A stretch of DNA of 64,000 nt from Bacteroidales bacterium (GCA_028282785.1 JANQHE010000055.1:1-64000), one strand, 5' to 3'. Positions 27,407-37,963 are shown, counted from the stretch's first letter. Program-made: numbers and translations. The notes: generated by a model not told the origin, from the letters alone.

Positions 27407-27949
27407 TTAATCTTGACCTGATCTTTTATAACCTATTTGATTTCGTTTTTTTTGATCTAATTCTTGTTGTTTAACTTCCTCTAACTGTTTTATATATTCA
27501 AATATCAACATGATTTTCTCATCTTGTTCAACCTCTTTCTTTTGCAATTCATCAAGCTTCTTTAGAATTTCCTTATGAGTTTCCAGTATTTCGCGCATTT
27601 TAGTAAATACCCTGATAATTTGAATATTTACAGCGATAGCTCTATCACTGTTTAATACACTTGATAGCATTGCAACCCCTTGTTCTGTAAACGCTAAAGG
27701 TAGTTTTCTCCTTCCTCCCCAACTTGATATCACAAATTGTGATTTCAAGTTGTCAAATTCTTCTATTGTCAATTCAAACATAAAATCTTCAGGAAATCTC
27801 TTAATGTTCCTTTTCACAGATTGATTTAACACCCTTGTTTCAACTCCATACAATTCTGCAAGATCACTGTCAATCATTACCTTCTTTCCTCTAATCAAAT
27901 AGATCTTATTTATAATTTTTTCTTCAGTAAAAACTAAATCATCTTCCAT
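27407..27949 (-). CDS. ORF6N-domain DNA-binding protein inserted in the dcw cluster
   Basis: This 180-aa protein has an N-terminal ORF6N domain: MIDSDLAELYGVETRVLNQS (about 25-44), FMFELTIEEF (55-64), then GGRRKLPLAFTEQGVAMLSS (about 77-96). The C-terminal part (about 120-175) is a charged coiled coil. ORF6N/KilA-N proteins are typical of phage antirepressors and of mobile genes scattered in Bacteroidota genomes. It overlaps the murG stop by 11 nt and precedes murC by 12 nt, so it is transcribed with the cell-wall genes. Its target and role are unknown. Confidence 0.88.
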   Translation of the reverse strand: MEDDLVFTEEKIINKIYLIRGKKVMIDSDLAELYGVETRVLNQSVKRNIKRFPEDFMFELTIEEFDNLKSQFVISSWGGRRKLPLAFTEQGVAMLSSVLNSDRAIAVNIQIIRVFTKMREILETHKEILKKLDELQKKEVEQDEKIMLIFEYIKQLEEVKQQELDQKKRNQIGYKRSGQD

Positions 27950-29048
27950 TGCGTACTAATTTTAAAACTTCTTCAGCAATAATTTTGGCGGAATCGCGTA
28001 ATGCCATTCCTTTTATGTTTTCTGATAACGCTTCGATTTGCTTTTCATTATTTATAAGACTCAGAGCTTCAGTAATTAATTTTTCCTTTGATTCTGCATC
28101 TTTAATTTTTATAGCCGCATTCTTGTTAACCAGTGCCATTGCATTTTTAGTTTGGTGGTCCTCAGCTACATTCGGTGATGGAACCAAAATCACAGGTTTG
28201 CCAACCAAGCAAAGTTCCGAAATTGTTCCAGCTCCGGCTCTCGAAATAATCACATCTGCTACAGCATATGCAAAATCCATTCTTTTTATAAAATCCAGGA
28301 CCTTAATATTTTTATGCCCTGATTCATCTGCTACTTTTTTAGCATCATCAAAATAATATTTACCTGTTTGCCATAATAACTGATATTCTGATTTCCCGAT
28401 TTTGTCTAAATCTTTTATTACACTTTGATTTATCGTTCTAGCACCAAGGCTTCCCCCTATAACTAAAATTGTTTTTTTGTTTTCTTCTAAACCAAAATGT
28501 TTTAAAGCTTCATTTTTATTTCCTATTTTATCTAATAAATCCTGCCGAACAGGGTTACCTGTTAAAATAATTTTTTCCTTTGGAAAATATTTTTCCATTC
28601 CTTCATATGCAACACAAATTTTTGCTGCTTTCTTTGCCAATAACTTATTGGTTATTCCCGCATAAGAATTTTGTTCCTGAATAAGTGTTGGGATACCTCT
28701 TTTATTAGCTTTTCTTAAAACAGGACCGCTTGCATATCCTCCAACCCCAACAACAACATCCGGTTTAAATTTCTTTATTATTTTTTTTGATTTTCTTAAA
28801 CTACTTATGAGTTTGAAAATAAAACTTATGTTTTTTACTGTTAATTTTCTTTGTAACCCGGCAATTGGCAAACCTATAATTTCATAGCCAGCAGCAGGAA
28901 CTTTATCCATTTCAATTTTTCCTAATGCACCTACAAAAAGAATATTGGTTTCCTGTTCAATTTCTTTAATTGCATTAGCAATTGAAATTGCCGGAAAAAC
29001 ATGTCCTCCGGTTCCACCACCACTTATGATTATATTTTTATTCTTCAT
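27939..29048 (-). CDS. murG: UDP-GlcNAc:lipid I N-acetylglucosaminyltransferase
   Basis: This glycosyltransferase (369 aa from 29048) converts lipid I to lipid II on the inner face of the membrane. It has the N-terminal GGGTGGH loop, QEQNSYAG in the acceptor domain, and the UDP-GlcNAc domain with GGSLGA and SRAGAGTISEL. Three ATG codons (29054, 29051, 29048) are in frame; I chose the last because it leads directly into the family start. A TTG at 29063 is less likely. The start overlaps the end of ftsW. Confidence 0.96.
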   Translation of the reverse strand: MKNKNIIISGGGTGGHVFPAISIANAIKEIEQETNILFVGALGKIEMDKVPAAGYEIIGLPIAGLQRKLTVKNISFIFKLISSLRKSKKIIKKFKPDVVVGVGGYASGPVLRKANKRGIPTLIQEQNSYAGITNKLLAKKAAKICVAYEGMEKYFPKEKIILTGNPVRQDLLDKIGNKNEALKHFGLEENKKTILVIGGSLGARTINQSVIKDLDKIGKSEYQLLWQTGKYYFDDAKKVADESGHKNIKVLDFIKRMDFAYAVADVIISRAGAGTISELCLVGKPVILVPSPNVAEDHQTKNAMALVNKNAAIKIKDAESKEKLITEALSLINNEKQIEALSENIKGMALRDSAKIIAEEVLKLVRNGR

Positions 29049-30222
29049 CATCATGATTTTCAACTGCAGGTTCTGGTATTAGTTCTTCGTTTTTTTCAAC
29101 GCTTCGGCTCACACTTAATATGATACCAAATGCAACGCCTGTAAACAATATGGACGAACCTCCCATACTAACTAAAGGCAATGTTTGCCCGGTTACAGGG
29201 AAAAGGTGTACTGCGACACCCATATTTATCATTGCCTGAAAAACCAGGCTTATTGTTAATCCAAATGCAAGGAATGCTGCAAAAGAACGCCTGCTCTTTC
29301 GCACAATTACTCCTGCCCGGTATAATAAAAACAAGTATAAAAATAGTACAATTAATCCTCCAAAAAATCCATATTCTTCAATAATTATTGCATAAATAAA
29401 ATCAGAATAAGGATGTGGCAAAAAGTTACGTTGTGTACTGTTTCCAGGGCCTTTACCAAATATTCCGCCTGTTGCAATAGCTATTTTACTTTGTTCTACC
29501 TGGTAATTATCTCCGCCTTCCCCATTAACATAACTTGTGATTCGGTTTTGCCATGTACCGATACGCCCTGTATTAGACCCTGTAATAATAACTCCTGCAA
29601 TAATAAGCGCTATTACTAAAACTCCCACACCGCTAATACCCAATAAATATTTAACCTTAACTCTTCCGACAAACATTAATAAAAAGGATGCTGTAAACAG
29701 GATAAGAGCAGTTGATAAGTTAGCAGGCATAATTAATCCGCAAACAACTACCACAGGAAGTATTAATGAAACAAATACCCCGTTAAAATCATCTATTTTA
29801 TTTTGCCGCAATGATAAAACACGAGCTATATACATTATCAGTGCAAGTTTTGCAAAATCGGATGTTTGAATTGTAAATCCTAATCCCGGCAATGTTAACC
29901 ACCTTGATGCCTGGTTAAGGCTTGTTCCCATCACCAATGTAACTGCTAATAAGAAAATAGACAGGTACAAAAATAATTGGGATAACCTTGAATAATATTT
30001 ATAAGGTATTAAATGCGTAATATATATTATACTTAACCCAGCTGCCAATAACACAAAATGCTTAACAATATAATAAGCAGTATTTCCACCCTGATATTTA
30101 TATGCAAGAGTTCCTGTCGAGCTATAAACCGCTAATAATGAAAAAACTGAAAGAGCAAAAACCACTCCCCAGATTACTCTGTCGCCCTTAAAATATTTAG
30201 ACAGTATCTCCTTTAATCTCAT
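29038..30222 (-). CDS. ftsW: Cell division protein FtsW (SEDS glycosyltransferase)
   Basis: This 394-aa SEDS-family membrane protein has about ten hydrophobic helices and would polymerise lipid II at the septum with its cognate PBP. Conserved features include PANLSTALILF, the FGKGPGNSTQR loop (near 255-265), PHPYSDFIYAIIIEEYG and a C-terminal PLVSMGGSSILF. The position before murG is canonical. The C-terminal tail is acidic (NHDDEE) and overlaps the murG start. Confidence 0.96.
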   Translation of the reverse strand: MRLKEILSKYFKGDRVIWGVVFALSVFSLLAVYSSTGTLAYKYQGGNTAYYIVKHFVLLAAGLSIIYITHLIPYKYYSRLSQLFLYLSIFLLAVTLVMGTSLNQASRWLTLPGLGFTIQTSDFAKLALIMYIARVLSLRQNKIDDFNGVFVSLILPVVVVCGLIMPANLSTALILFTASFLLMFVGRVKVKYLLGISGVGVLVIALIIAGVIITGSNTGRIGTWQNRITSYVNGEGGDNYQVEQSKIAIATGGIFGKGPGNSTQRNFLPHPYSDFIYAIIIEEYGFFGGLIVLFLYLFLLYRAGVIVRKSRRSFAAFLAFGLTISLVFQAMINMGVAVHLFPVTGQTLPLVSMGGSSILFTGVAFGIILSVSRSVEKNEELIPEPAVENHDDEE

Positions 30223-30249
30223 ATTCGTATCAGATTTCGATATTAAAAA

Positions 30250-30292
30250 CTTAGCCTGCCTGTCCTCCTTCGGCGGATGAATCGGCAGACAA
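30250..30292. repeat. GC-rich palindromic repeat between murD and ftsW
   Basis: In the 78-nt ftsW-murD gap a GC-rich segment contains GCCTGCC and, after about 20 nt, GGCAGAC, able to form an imperfect stem. It includes the 10-mer CTTCGGCGGA at 30268-30277, which recurs at 38466-38475 in the mraZ leader. It is compositionally unlike its AT-rich surroundings and looks like a dispersed palindromic repeat. Confidence 0.45.
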
Positions 30293-30300
30293 ATTTATTG

Positions 30301-31635
30301 CTACAAATCTCTTACCGCTTGCTTGAACTGGTTGCCTCTATCTTCGTAATTGTCAAAGAGGTCAAAACTTGCACAAGCTGGTGACAATAAAACAGAATCA
30401 CCTTTTCTAGCCAGGTAATAAGCTGCTTTTACGGCTTCTGTTGCTGATTCAACATCAATGATTGTTTCTACAATATCACCAAAAGCTTTGTGAATTTTAC
30501 TATTGTCTTTACCAAGACAAATAATTGCTTTCACTTTTTTACGCACTAAATCTTCTAATATCGAATAATCATTCCCTTTATCAATTCCTCCTGCAATCCA
30601 GATTAAATTATTCGATACACTTTCCAATGCGTACCAGGTTGAATTTACATTTGTTGCCTTCGAGTCGTTTATAAATTCGATGCCATGAACTTTTAATACT
30701 GGTTCAAGGCGGTGCTCAACACCATGGAAGTTACTCAAGCTTTCGCGAATATCTTCCTTGCGGATTTTAACCACTTGAGAGGCAATTCCGGCAGCCATTG
30801 AATTATACATATTGTGCTGCCCTTTTAAGGCTAAATCGTGTATTGACATAGTTAGCTCGTTTGATTTATATTTTATTATTAGGGTTTCTTCTTTTTTAAA
30901 GGCTCCATCCTCAAATTCTTGTTTTAATGAAAATGGAAGTTGTTTTGCTATGATATCTTTACTTGGAACCTCATTCATAATAACCTCATCATCTGTGCAA
31001 TAAATGAAGTAGTCATTTTCCGTTTGATTTTGAATTATTCTGAACTTAGAATTTATATAAGCTTGCATTCCATCATACCTGTCTAAATGGTCAGGAGTGA
31101 TATTCATTAAAACTGCAACATCAGCTTTGAAATCATACATTCCGTCTAATTGGAAACTACTTAATTCAATTACATAGTATTCGAAATTTTCTTGTGCTAC
31201 TTGTTGAGCAAAACTTTTTCCTACATTTCCTGCCAAACCAACATTTAATCCTGCATTCTTTAGGATATGATAGGCTAGCATAGCTGTTGTTGTTTTTCCA
31301 TTACTACCAGTAATGCAGATTTTAAAAGCATTTGTATACCTTCCTGCATATTCAATTTCCGAAATAACCGGTATTCCTTGCTCAATTGCTGATTTAACTA
31401 TTTCAACCTTTTCAGGTATTCCCGGGCTTTTTATAATTTCATCAGCATTTAAAATTAGTTCCCTCGTATGTTTTTCTTCTTCCCAAAGAATATTTTGCTT
31501 ATTTAGTTTTTGCTTGTATTTTTCTTTAACTTTCCCAAAATCAGAAACAAAAACATCCGCACCATTCTTTTTTGCAAGAATAGCAGACCCTACACCACTT
31601 TCACCAGCTCCTATTACGACAATTCGTTTATTCAT
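30301..31635 (-). CDS. murD: UDP-N-acetylmuramoyl-L-alanine--D-glutamate ligase
   Basis: This 444-aa ligase adds D-glutamate to UDP-MurNAc-L-Ala. It has an N-terminal GAGESGVGSAILA Rossmann-like loop (9-21), the ATP loop GSNGKTTT (110-117), MNITPDHLDRY (near 187) and the late NDSKATN motif. Length is typical. It follows mraY by 5 nt in the canonical order. Confidence 0.97.
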   Translation of the reverse strand: MNKRIVVIGAGESGVGSAILAKKNGADVFVSDFGKVKEKYKQKLNKQNILWEEEKHTRELILNADEIIKSPGIPEKVEIVKSAIEQGIPVISEIEYAGRYTNAFKICITGSNGKTTTAMLAYHILKNAGLNVGLAGNVGKSFAQQVAQENFEYYVIELSSFQLDGMYDFKADVAVLMNITPDHLDRYDGMQAYINSKFRIIQNQTENDYFIYCTDDEVIMNEVPSKDIIAKQLPFSLKQEFEDGAFKKEETLIIKYKSNELTMSIHDLALKGQHNMYNSMAAGIASQVVKIRKEDIRESLSNFHGVEHRLEPVLKVHGIEFINDSKATNVNSTWYALESVSNNLIWIAGGIDKGNDYSILEDLVRKKVKAIICLGKDNSKIHKAFGDIVETIIDVESATEAVKAAYYLARKGDSVLLSPACASFDLFDNYEDRGNQFKQAVRDL

Positions 31636-31640
31636 CTTTT

Positions 31641-32891
31641 TTATCTGATTTTTAATGTTACTATTGAAATAACCGCCAGGATAATTCCGACAATCATAAA
31701 CCGCATTACTATTTTAGGTTCAGGGTAACCCTTCATTTGGTAATGATGATGAAGAGGAGACATCTTAAATATTCTTCTTCCCTCACCGAATTTCTTTTTA
31801 GTATATTTAAAGTACCCAACCTGCATTACCACTGATAAATTCTCAACAAGGAAGATTCCACAAAGGATGGGAATCAATAACTCTTTTCGAATAATAATTG
31901 CAAATACTGCGATGATACCTCCCAGGGATAAACTACCTGTATCGCCCATGAATACTTGTGCAGGATATGAGTTGTACCATAAAAATCCAATGGTTGCACC
32001 AATAAATGCACTCATGAATACGACAAGCTCTCCCGAATGTGGGATATACATTATGTTCAGGTAGTCTGCATAAATTACATTACCACCCACATATGCTAAT
32101 ATGCCTAACGTAGTTCCTATTATTGCGGATGTTCCGGTTGCCAATCCATCTAATCCGTCGGTTAGGTTTGCCCCATTTGAAACTGCTGTTACAATAAGAA
32201 TTACTACTATTACAAATACTACCCAAGCTGCCTTTTGGCTATGTTTTCCCATGAATGAAACCAGGTACTCATAATCAAATTCGTTATTTTTAAAAAACGG
32301 GATAGTAGTTTTTGTTGATTTAACATCCTGGGCTAACGCCTCCTGTTGTTCCCCTGTCATATCCTCACCCTGAATTACATCAACTACAGTTAAGTTCTTA
32401 GGTGCAACAACGTTCTCACGAACTACAACATCATCACTTATATATAATGTAAGGCCAACAATTAATCCTAATCCAACCTGTCCAACAACTTTAAACTTTC
32501 CTGCTAATCCTTTTTTATTCTTTTTAAACGTTTTAATGTAATCATCCAAAAATCCTATAAAACCAAGCCAAGCTGTTGTAATTAACATCAAAAAAACATA
32601 AATATTTAATACATCTGCAAATAATAAAGTAGGAATGATAATGGAACCAAGAATGATAACTCCTCCCATTGTTGGAGTACCTTTTTTGCTCATTTGCCCT
32701 TCAAGGCCAAGGTCTCGAATTTCCTCACCAATTTGTTGTTTTCGCAAATAATTAATAATTCGTTTACCAAATATCATCGAAATGATCAATGAAGTAATCA
32801 CAGTTATTGCAGAACGAAATGAAATGTACTGGAACATTCCGGCCCCTGGGAAATCAAATTGGTCTAAATATGCAAATAAGTAATAAAGCAT
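31641..32891 (-). CDS. mraY: Phospho-N-acetylmuramoyl-pentapeptide transferase
   Basis: This 416-aa polytopic membrane enzyme makes lipid I. The hallmark motifs are [33 protein letters not shown] and the C-terminal [11 protein letters not shown]. It is longer than the roughly 360-residue E. coli enzyme because of an extra segment of about 55 residues near positions 165-220, between two membrane helices, as in other Bacteroidota. It starts 8 nt after murE. Confidence 0.97.
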   Translation of the reverse strand: MLYYLFAYLDQFDFPGAGMFQYISFRSAITVITSLIISMIFGKRIINYLRKQQIGEEIRDLGLEGQMSKKGTPTMGGVIILGSIIIPTLLFADVLNIYVFLMLITTAWLGFIGFLDDYIKTFKKNKKGLAGKFKVVGQVGLGLIVGLTLYISDDVVVRENVVAPKNLTVVDVIQGEDMTGEQQEALAQDVKSTKTTIPFFKNNEFDYEYLVSFMGKHSQKAAWVVFVIVVILIVTAVSNGANLTDGLDGLATGTSAIIGTTLGILAYVGGNVIYADYLNIMYIPHSGELVVFMSAFIGATIGFLWYNSYPAQVFMGDTGSLSLGGIIAVFAIIIRKELLIPILCGIFLVENLSVVMQVGYFKYTKKKFGEGRRIFKMSPLHHHYQMKGYPEPKIVMRFMIVGIILAVISIVTLKIR

Positions 32892-32899
32892 GGTGTTGG

Positions 32900-34363
32900 C
32901 TAATTATATAATTCGTTAAAAATCTGTTGTATTACTTCCTTGTCATCAAAATGATGTTTCACTCCTTTTATTTCCTGGTACGTTTCGTGTCCTTTACCAG
33001 CTACTAATATGATATCTCCTTTTTTTGCCAATAAACAAGCTGTTCTTATGCCTTCTTTTCGATCAACTATGGATAAAACTTTCTTTTTGTTTTCAATTTC
33101 GACTCCTTCTTTCATATCTTCCAAAATCTGGTTAGGGTCTTCAGACCTTGGGTTATCAGAAGTTAAAATCACTTTATTGCTATGCTTTGTTGCAATTTTT
33201 GCCATCTCCGGGCGCTTTGTTTTATCTCGGTCACCACCAGCTCCAACCACTGTAATAAGTTCCTGATCGTCATTGCAAATTTGGTTGATTGCATTTATGA
33301 CATTTAATAAAGCATCAGGAGTATGTGCATAATCAACAATCGCTGTTATTCCATTTTGAGAACGTAAAGTCTCGAACCTACCTTCTACGGGTTTCATTTC
33401 GCTTAAAGCTGTTAAAATTTCATCCTTTTCAAACCCAAGCATTACTGCGCATGAGTAAACAGCAAGAATATTGTATGCATTAAACTTGCCAACAAAATAG
33501 GTCCAAACATCCATACCATCTATATTCAACATAGAACCTTCGAAATGGCTTTCAATAATTTTAGCTTTAAAATCAGCACCTGATCTCACGGCATATGACT
33601 TAACCTGCGCCCTGGTATTCTGAACCATCACATTGCCATTTTTATCATCCGTGTTTATCAGTGCAAAACTTTCAGGGCCCAAGTCATCAAAGAATTTCTT
33701 TTTAGCCTTTATGTAATCTGCAAATGTTTTATGATAATCTAAATGGTCATGAGTAATATTTGTGAACAAGCCTCCGGAAAATTCCAACCCGGCAGTTCTT
33801 TCCTGGTGAATAGCATGAGAACTTACTTCCATAAAGCAATACTCGCAACCTGCAGCAACCATTTGCTTCATGAGTTTATTCATTTGAACAGCATCTGGGG
33901 TTGTGTGTGTTGCCTCTATGATTTCATCATTGATATAATTTCGGACTGTTGAAAGTAAACCGGCTTTATATCCAAGTTTGCGAATCAAATTATATAGTAA
34001 AGTAACTGTTGTTGTTTTTCCATTCGTTCCAGTTACACCCACTAATTTCAAGTTTGAAGAAGGATAATCATAAAAAGCTGAAGCTAATTTTCCTAGTGTA
34101 ACTGATGAGTTTTTCACTTGTATTAATGCAACTTCATCAATATTTTTTCCAGGAAGGTTTTCGCAAACAACTGCCTTTGCCCCTTTTTCGATTGCTATTT
34201 CAATGAAATTGTGGCCATCGACTTGTGTACCTTTTGTAGCAACGAATAAACTTCCGTTCACCACCTTTCGCGAATCAAATACAATTGCAGTAATTGGTAT
34301 TTCAACATTTCCAATCACTTGAATTGTTTTAGTATTTACTAATATGTCGCTTAAAATCTTCAC
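32900..34363 (-). CDS. murE: UDP-MurNAc-L-Ala-D-Glu--meso-diaminopimelate ligase
   Basis: This 487-aa ligase adds the third stem-peptide residue. The ATP loop GTNGKTTT is at 112-119. The motif DNPR (in [10 protein letters not shown]) indicates meso-diaminopimelate as substrate, in line with a Gram-negative wall. The start codon is GTG at 34363. A 188-nt gap with a GC-rich patch separates it from the PBP gene upstream, so a secondary promoter is possible there. Confidence 0.97.
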   Translation of the reverse strand: MKILSDILVNTKTIQVIGNVEIPITAIVFDSRKVVNGSLFVATKGTQVDGHNFIEIAIEKGAKAVVCENLPGKNIDEVALIQVKNSSVTLGKLASAFYDYPSSNLKLVGVTGTNGKTTTVTLLYNLIRKLGYKAGLLSTVRNYINDEIIEATHTTPDAVQMNKLMKQMVAAGCEYCFMEVSSHAIHQERTAGLEFSGGLFTNITHDHLDYHKTFADYIKAKKKFFDDLGPESFALINTDDKNGNVMVQNTRAQVKSYAVRSGADFKAKIIESHFEGSMLNIDGMDVWTYFVGKFNAYNILAVYSCAVMLGFEKDEILTALSEMKPVEGRFETLRSQNGITAIVDYAHTPDALLNVINAINQICNDDQELITVVGAGGDRDKTKRPEMAKIATKHSNKVILTSDNPRSEDPNQILEDMKEGVEIENKKKVLSIVDRKEGIRTACLLAKKGDIILVAGKGHETYQEIKGVKHHFDDKEVIQQIFNELYN

Positions 34364-34551
34364 AAAATTTATCTTTTCCTAATTTTTCTATGTATTCTCA
34401 ACCTTTAGCTTTCTTGCTGCCTCCCTCGCACACCCAATCCACAAACCGGTCGGCAAACCTTCATCATTTCTGCTCTTCTAATGGGTTTTCTATATTTTTT
34501 ATTATCTATTCTCCTTCTCAATTTTGCATTACTTTGTGATGAAGGTTTCAT
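34364..34551. other. Spacer between PBP and murE with a GC-rich patch
   Basis: The 188-nt spacer is unusual in an otherwise packed cluster. Positions about 34408-34460 form a C-rich patch, flanked by TGCC and GGCA, resembling the other two GC-rich repeats of this cluster in composition but not clearly in sequence. No gene is seen. Confidence 0.4.
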
Positions 34552-36678
34552 TTAATTGAATGACATTTCAAGTACAACTATGCCTCCTTTCGATATTCTA
34601 CTTCCAGGAGCAATTGATTGCTTTAATATTGTTCCCCTACCTTGTAATTCCACGCTTAACCCCATATTTTCCAGAATGAACACTGCATCTTTAGCTCCCA
34701 TTCCTTTTACATTGGGCATTAAATTTTGCGTTATAGTTCTATTATTCAATTTTACAGCTGAATCTAGTTTTGTTGTCATAACCCAGTCAGAATTAACTTC
34801 CTCATCATTTACTTTTATGCCTAACTCTGTCAGTGCAAATTTCAGTTCATTCTTATCACTATTCTTTGTATAAGGAATTTTTGGCTCCATTTCTTCGGAC
34901 ATAGAAAGGTTCAATCCCTCGTGCATTTCAAAATTGGTAGCATAAACCTTATCGGCAATTTCTTTAAAAACCGGCCCTGCAACCAAATTACCATAATACA
35001 CATTTCTTGAAGGGGCGTTAACCACCACAATACAAGAATATTTCGGGTTATCTGCCGGGAAATAGCCTGCAAACGAAGCCTGGTAACTAATTTTAGATTT
35101 ATCAGCATAACCTGACTCTTTACTTGCAATCTGTGCTGTACCAGTTTTGCCAGCAATTTTATAATTGTTATTGCGAATGTTCTTTGCAGTTCCCCTCTCC
35201 ACTACTCCTTCGAGCATAACTCTTAGTTTTCTTAGGGTTGACCTTGAACATATTGATTGTTTCAATACTTCTGAATCGAAGGTTTTGACCCAATCACCAT
35301 GATACATTAAACCTTTTGTAAACTTTGGCTTAACCATTTTTCCATCATTAGCAATTGCATTATATAATGTAAGCATTTGTAATGGTGTCAATCTCACTTC
35401 ATAACCAATTGACATTTGTGGCAATGTTACTCCTGACCACAATTTATCACCAGGATATTTTATTTGAGGTTCGCCTTCACCTTTTATAGCAATTCCCAAC
35501 CTGTTATTCAGGTTCATGCTATAAAGCCTATTGATGAATTTTTCTTCCTTACCTGTATAATATTTTGTTAGCAGTTTTGAGATCCCAACATTAGAAGAAA
35601 CTTCAAACATTTCTTTAACGGTTATAGTTCCATACCCACCTTCTTTAGTATCAGTAATTTTTTTATCATAGTACAGTATTTCTCCTTCCCCTGTATCAAC
35701 TGTATCTTCTAGCTCAACATAACCATCTTCGAGCAATGCAACCATTGATGCCAACTTGAATGTTGATCCCGGGGCACGGCTTTCTCCGATTGCATAATTA
35801 TATGACTCCTTATATTGCCCTTTGCTATTTCTCTCAAGATTAACAATTGCTTTGATCTCACCTGTCGAAACCTCCATCAAAACTGCTGTTCCATGATGAG
35901 CTTCATGCCTCATTAATTGTTTCAACAAAGCACTTTCCGCAACATCCTGGATATCTACATCGATTGTAGTAACCACATCCATCCCGTCTTTTGGCTCCAC
36001 TTCATTACCGTCGTGAACCGGCATCCAAACATTACCATTTAAACGCTGCATTAATCTTACACCTTCAACACCCTTTAATTCTTTATCAAAAGCACCTTCT
36101 ATTCCAACTACATTTCCTCCTTCGCCCTTAGTAGTATATCCTATTGTCCTTGAAGCTAAGCTAACATGCGGTTGAATCCTTAAATTAGTTTGAAGAGCTA
36201 TAAATCCACCTTTGTATTGGCCCAAACGGAATAATGGTAATTTCTTTAACTCTTTAAGTTGATTATAATTTACACGCCTTTTTATTAAATGAAACCGCTC
36301 ACCACTTTTCCTAGCCGTTGTTAATTCTTGCTTATATTGTACAGCCGTTTTATCTCTAAATAGTTCTGAAAGCCTAATAGATAGTGAATCAATATTATCG
36401 TTAAAAATTTGAGCATCCATTCCTGTACTACGAGTATCCATACGGATTTCATAATAAGGAACCGAACTTGCCAAAAGCCTTCCATCAGTAGCCAGAATAT
36501 CTCCCCGGTTTGATTCAATAGTTATATCCTTTAAGGTTAAGGTTTGTGCTTTTTCTCTCCATTTGCCTCCTTCAATTAATTGCAAATAAAGAATCTTACC
36601 AACAATAAGAATAGCAAAAGCCAGCATGAAAATATAAATCACGCCAACTCTCCATACTATTTCTTTTTTTAACGACAT
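34552..36678 (-). CDS. ftsI: Septal class B penicillin-binding protein with PASTA domain
   Basis: This 708-aa transpeptidase cross-links septal peptidoglycan. It has an N-terminal membrane anchor (about 11-33), a PBP dimerisation domain with ESNRGDILATDGRLLA (55-70) and a transpeptidase domain with SxxK at S305-K308, SxN at S361-N363 and KTG at 511-513. A C-terminal PASTA domain (about 645-708, MPNVKGMGAKDAVFILE) follows, which is absent from E. coli FtsI and common in Bacteroidota. It follows the ftsL-like gene by 8 nt. Confidence 0.95.
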   Translation of the reverse strand: MSLKKEIVWRVGVIYIFMLAFAILIVGKILYLQLIEGGKWREKAQTLTLKDITIESNRGDILATDGRLLASSVPYYEIRMDTRSTGMDAQIFNDNIDSLSIRLSELFRDKTAVQYKQELTTARKSGERFHLIKRRVNYNQLKELKKLPLFRLGQYKGGFIALQTNLRIQPHVSLASRTIGYTTKGEGGNVVGIEGAFDKELKGVEGVRLMQRLNGNVWMPVHDGNEVEPKDGMDVVTTIDVDIQDVAESALLKQLMRHEAHHGTAVLMEVSTGEIKAIVNLERNSKGQYKESYNYAIGESRAPGSTFKLASMVALLEDGYVELEDTVDTGEGEILYYDKKITDTKEGGYGTITVKEMFEVSSNVGISKLLTKYYTGKEEKFINRLYSMNLNNRLGIAIKGEGEPQIKYPGDKLWSGVTLPQMSIGYEVRLTPLQMLTLYNAIANDGKMVKPKFTKGLMYHGDWVKTFDSEVLKQSICSRSTLRKLRVMLEGVVERGTAKNIRNNNYKIAGKTGTAQIASKESGYADKSKISYQASFAGYFPADNPKYSCIVVVNAPSRNVYYGNLVAGPVFKEIADKVYATNFEMHEGLNLSMSEEMEPKIPYTKNSDKNELKFALTELGIKVNDEEVNSDWVMTTKLDSAVKLNNRTITQNLMPNVKGMGAKDAVFILENMGLSVELQGRGTILKQSIAPGSRISKGGIVVLEMSFN

Positions 36679-36686
36679 CTCTTGTC

Positions 36687-37067
36687 TTACTTTTCAATTA
36701 CAATTTTCCTGGGAGGTTCAACAGATTCTTTTAACCCAAGTCCACGCTCTTCGATCAATTTAGCAACTTCCGACTGTTTGCTAATAAACATCAGCTCAGA
36801 AGATGTGGTAATTGCTTCGGCTCTTAACTCATTTATTTCTTTTGACAGTTCTATGCTAGTTCGAACAACCTTTTCTGCATGATAGCGATTAGCTATGTAG
36901 ATAAATGCTAAAGCAACTAAGAAAACTATGTAGGGAAGCTGCTTAACAATAAAGTCATTAGCAATTAAAGAACCATCCAGCAAATCTTTGATTGATCCAA
37001 ACCTGGAAACTTTAGGCTCCTGCTTTTCTTCAATGAATTCTACATTATCTTTTTTATCACCTATCAT
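36687..37067 (-). CDS. ftsL: FtsL-like cell division protein
   Basis: This 126-aa bitopic protein has one membrane helix (about 44-60) and a short extracytoplasmic coiled coil (about 65-115) with the pattern of FtsL. It carries a long N-terminal cytoplasmic part of about 43 residues. FtsL works with FtsB and FtsQ to activate the septal synthase. Sequence identity in the family is low, so position between rsmH and ftsI is the main evidence. It overlaps the rsmH stop by 4 nt. Confidence 0.82.
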   Translation of the reverse strand: MIGDKKDNVEFIEEKQEPKVSRFGSIKDLLDGSLIANDFIVKQLPYIVFLVALAFIYIANRYHAEKVVRTSIELSKEINELRAEAITTSSELMFISKQSEVAKLIEERGLGLKESVEPPRKIVIEK

Positions 37068-37960
37068 AATCTTTCAGCTATTCTTAATTTTGCACTTCGC
37101 GCCCGGTTGTTTTCTTTTATTTCACTCTCATTCGGAACAATTACTTTCCTGTTCACTGCTTTAAAGGGAACTTCTTTGTTTCCAAAAAAATCCTTTTCAA
37201 CTTCTCCTTCGAACCGCCCATCTCTTATAAAGTTCTTAACTATTCTATCTTCCAATGAATGATACGTTATCACTGCCAATCTCCCTCCAGGTTTTATTAC
37301 ATCAATAGTTTGAAGCAACATTTCCTTTAAAAAATCCATTTCGCGGTTTACTTCAATTCGCAATGCCTGAAAAACTTTTGCTAAAAACTTATTCTCTGCA
37401 TGCTTTGGCAAATAAGGTATCAATAGTTCAGTAAAATCTCTTATTGTCTCTAATGTCTTGTTACCTCTTTGCTCTATGATCGCTTTTGCTAATTTTCTGC
37501 TGTTTTTTAACTCTCCATATTCCCAAAAGATTTTTGCTAATTTTTCTTCCTGGTATTCATTCACAACATTCTTAGCTGATACTTTCGCACTTTGATTCAT
37601 TCGCATATCCAACTCTCCTTCGAACCTAAAAGAAAAACCACGGTTAGGGTCATCAAAATGATGTGATGAAACTCCAAGGTCAGCTAACAAACCATCAATC
37701 CTTTCGATTTTATGGTATTTCAAAAAATTTTTTAAGAACCTAAAATTGTGATTCACGAATATAAATCGCTCATCATCAATTAAATTTGGCATGGCGTCAT
37801 CATCCTGGTCAAATGCTACCAGTTTGCCGTTTATAATATTTTTAATGATTTCTCTTGAGTGACCACCACCTCCGAAAGTTACATCGACATAAACCCCATC
37901 TGGCTTAATTTGCAGGCCGTTAACACTTTCCTTAAGTAAAACCGGCGTATGATATCCCAT
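37064..37960 (-). CDS. rsmH: 16S rRNA (cytosine-1402-N4)-methyltransferase
   Basis: This 298-aa class I methyltransferase modifies C1402 in the decoding centre of 16S rRNA. Family motifs: the N-terminal HTPVLLKESVNGL (4-16), SAM loop DVTFGGGGHSREI (28-40), LADLGVSSHHFDDPNRGFSF and a C-terminal ITYHSLEDRIVKNF. It sits between mraZ (3 nt gap) and ftsL. Confidence 0.97.
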   Translation of the reverse strand: MGYHTPVLLKESVNGLQIKPDGVYVDVTFGGGGHSREIIKNIINGKLVAFDQDDDAMPNLIDDERFIFVNHNFRFLKNFLKYHKIERIDGLLADLGVSSHHFDDPNRGFSFRFEGELDMRMNQSAKVSAKNVVNEYQEEKLAKIFWEYGELKNSRKLAKAIIEQRGNKTLETIRDFTELLIPYLPKHAENKFLAKVFQALRIEVNREMDFLKEMLLQTIDVIKPGGRLAVITYHSLEDRIVKNFIRDGRFEGEVEKDFFGNKEVPFKAVNRKVIVPNESEIKENNRARSAKLRIAERL

Positions 37961-37963
37961 TTA

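Noticed and set aside
27949-28356. 135-codon plus-strand frame inside murG
   Set aside because: Antisense of a conserved gene, no independent signals.
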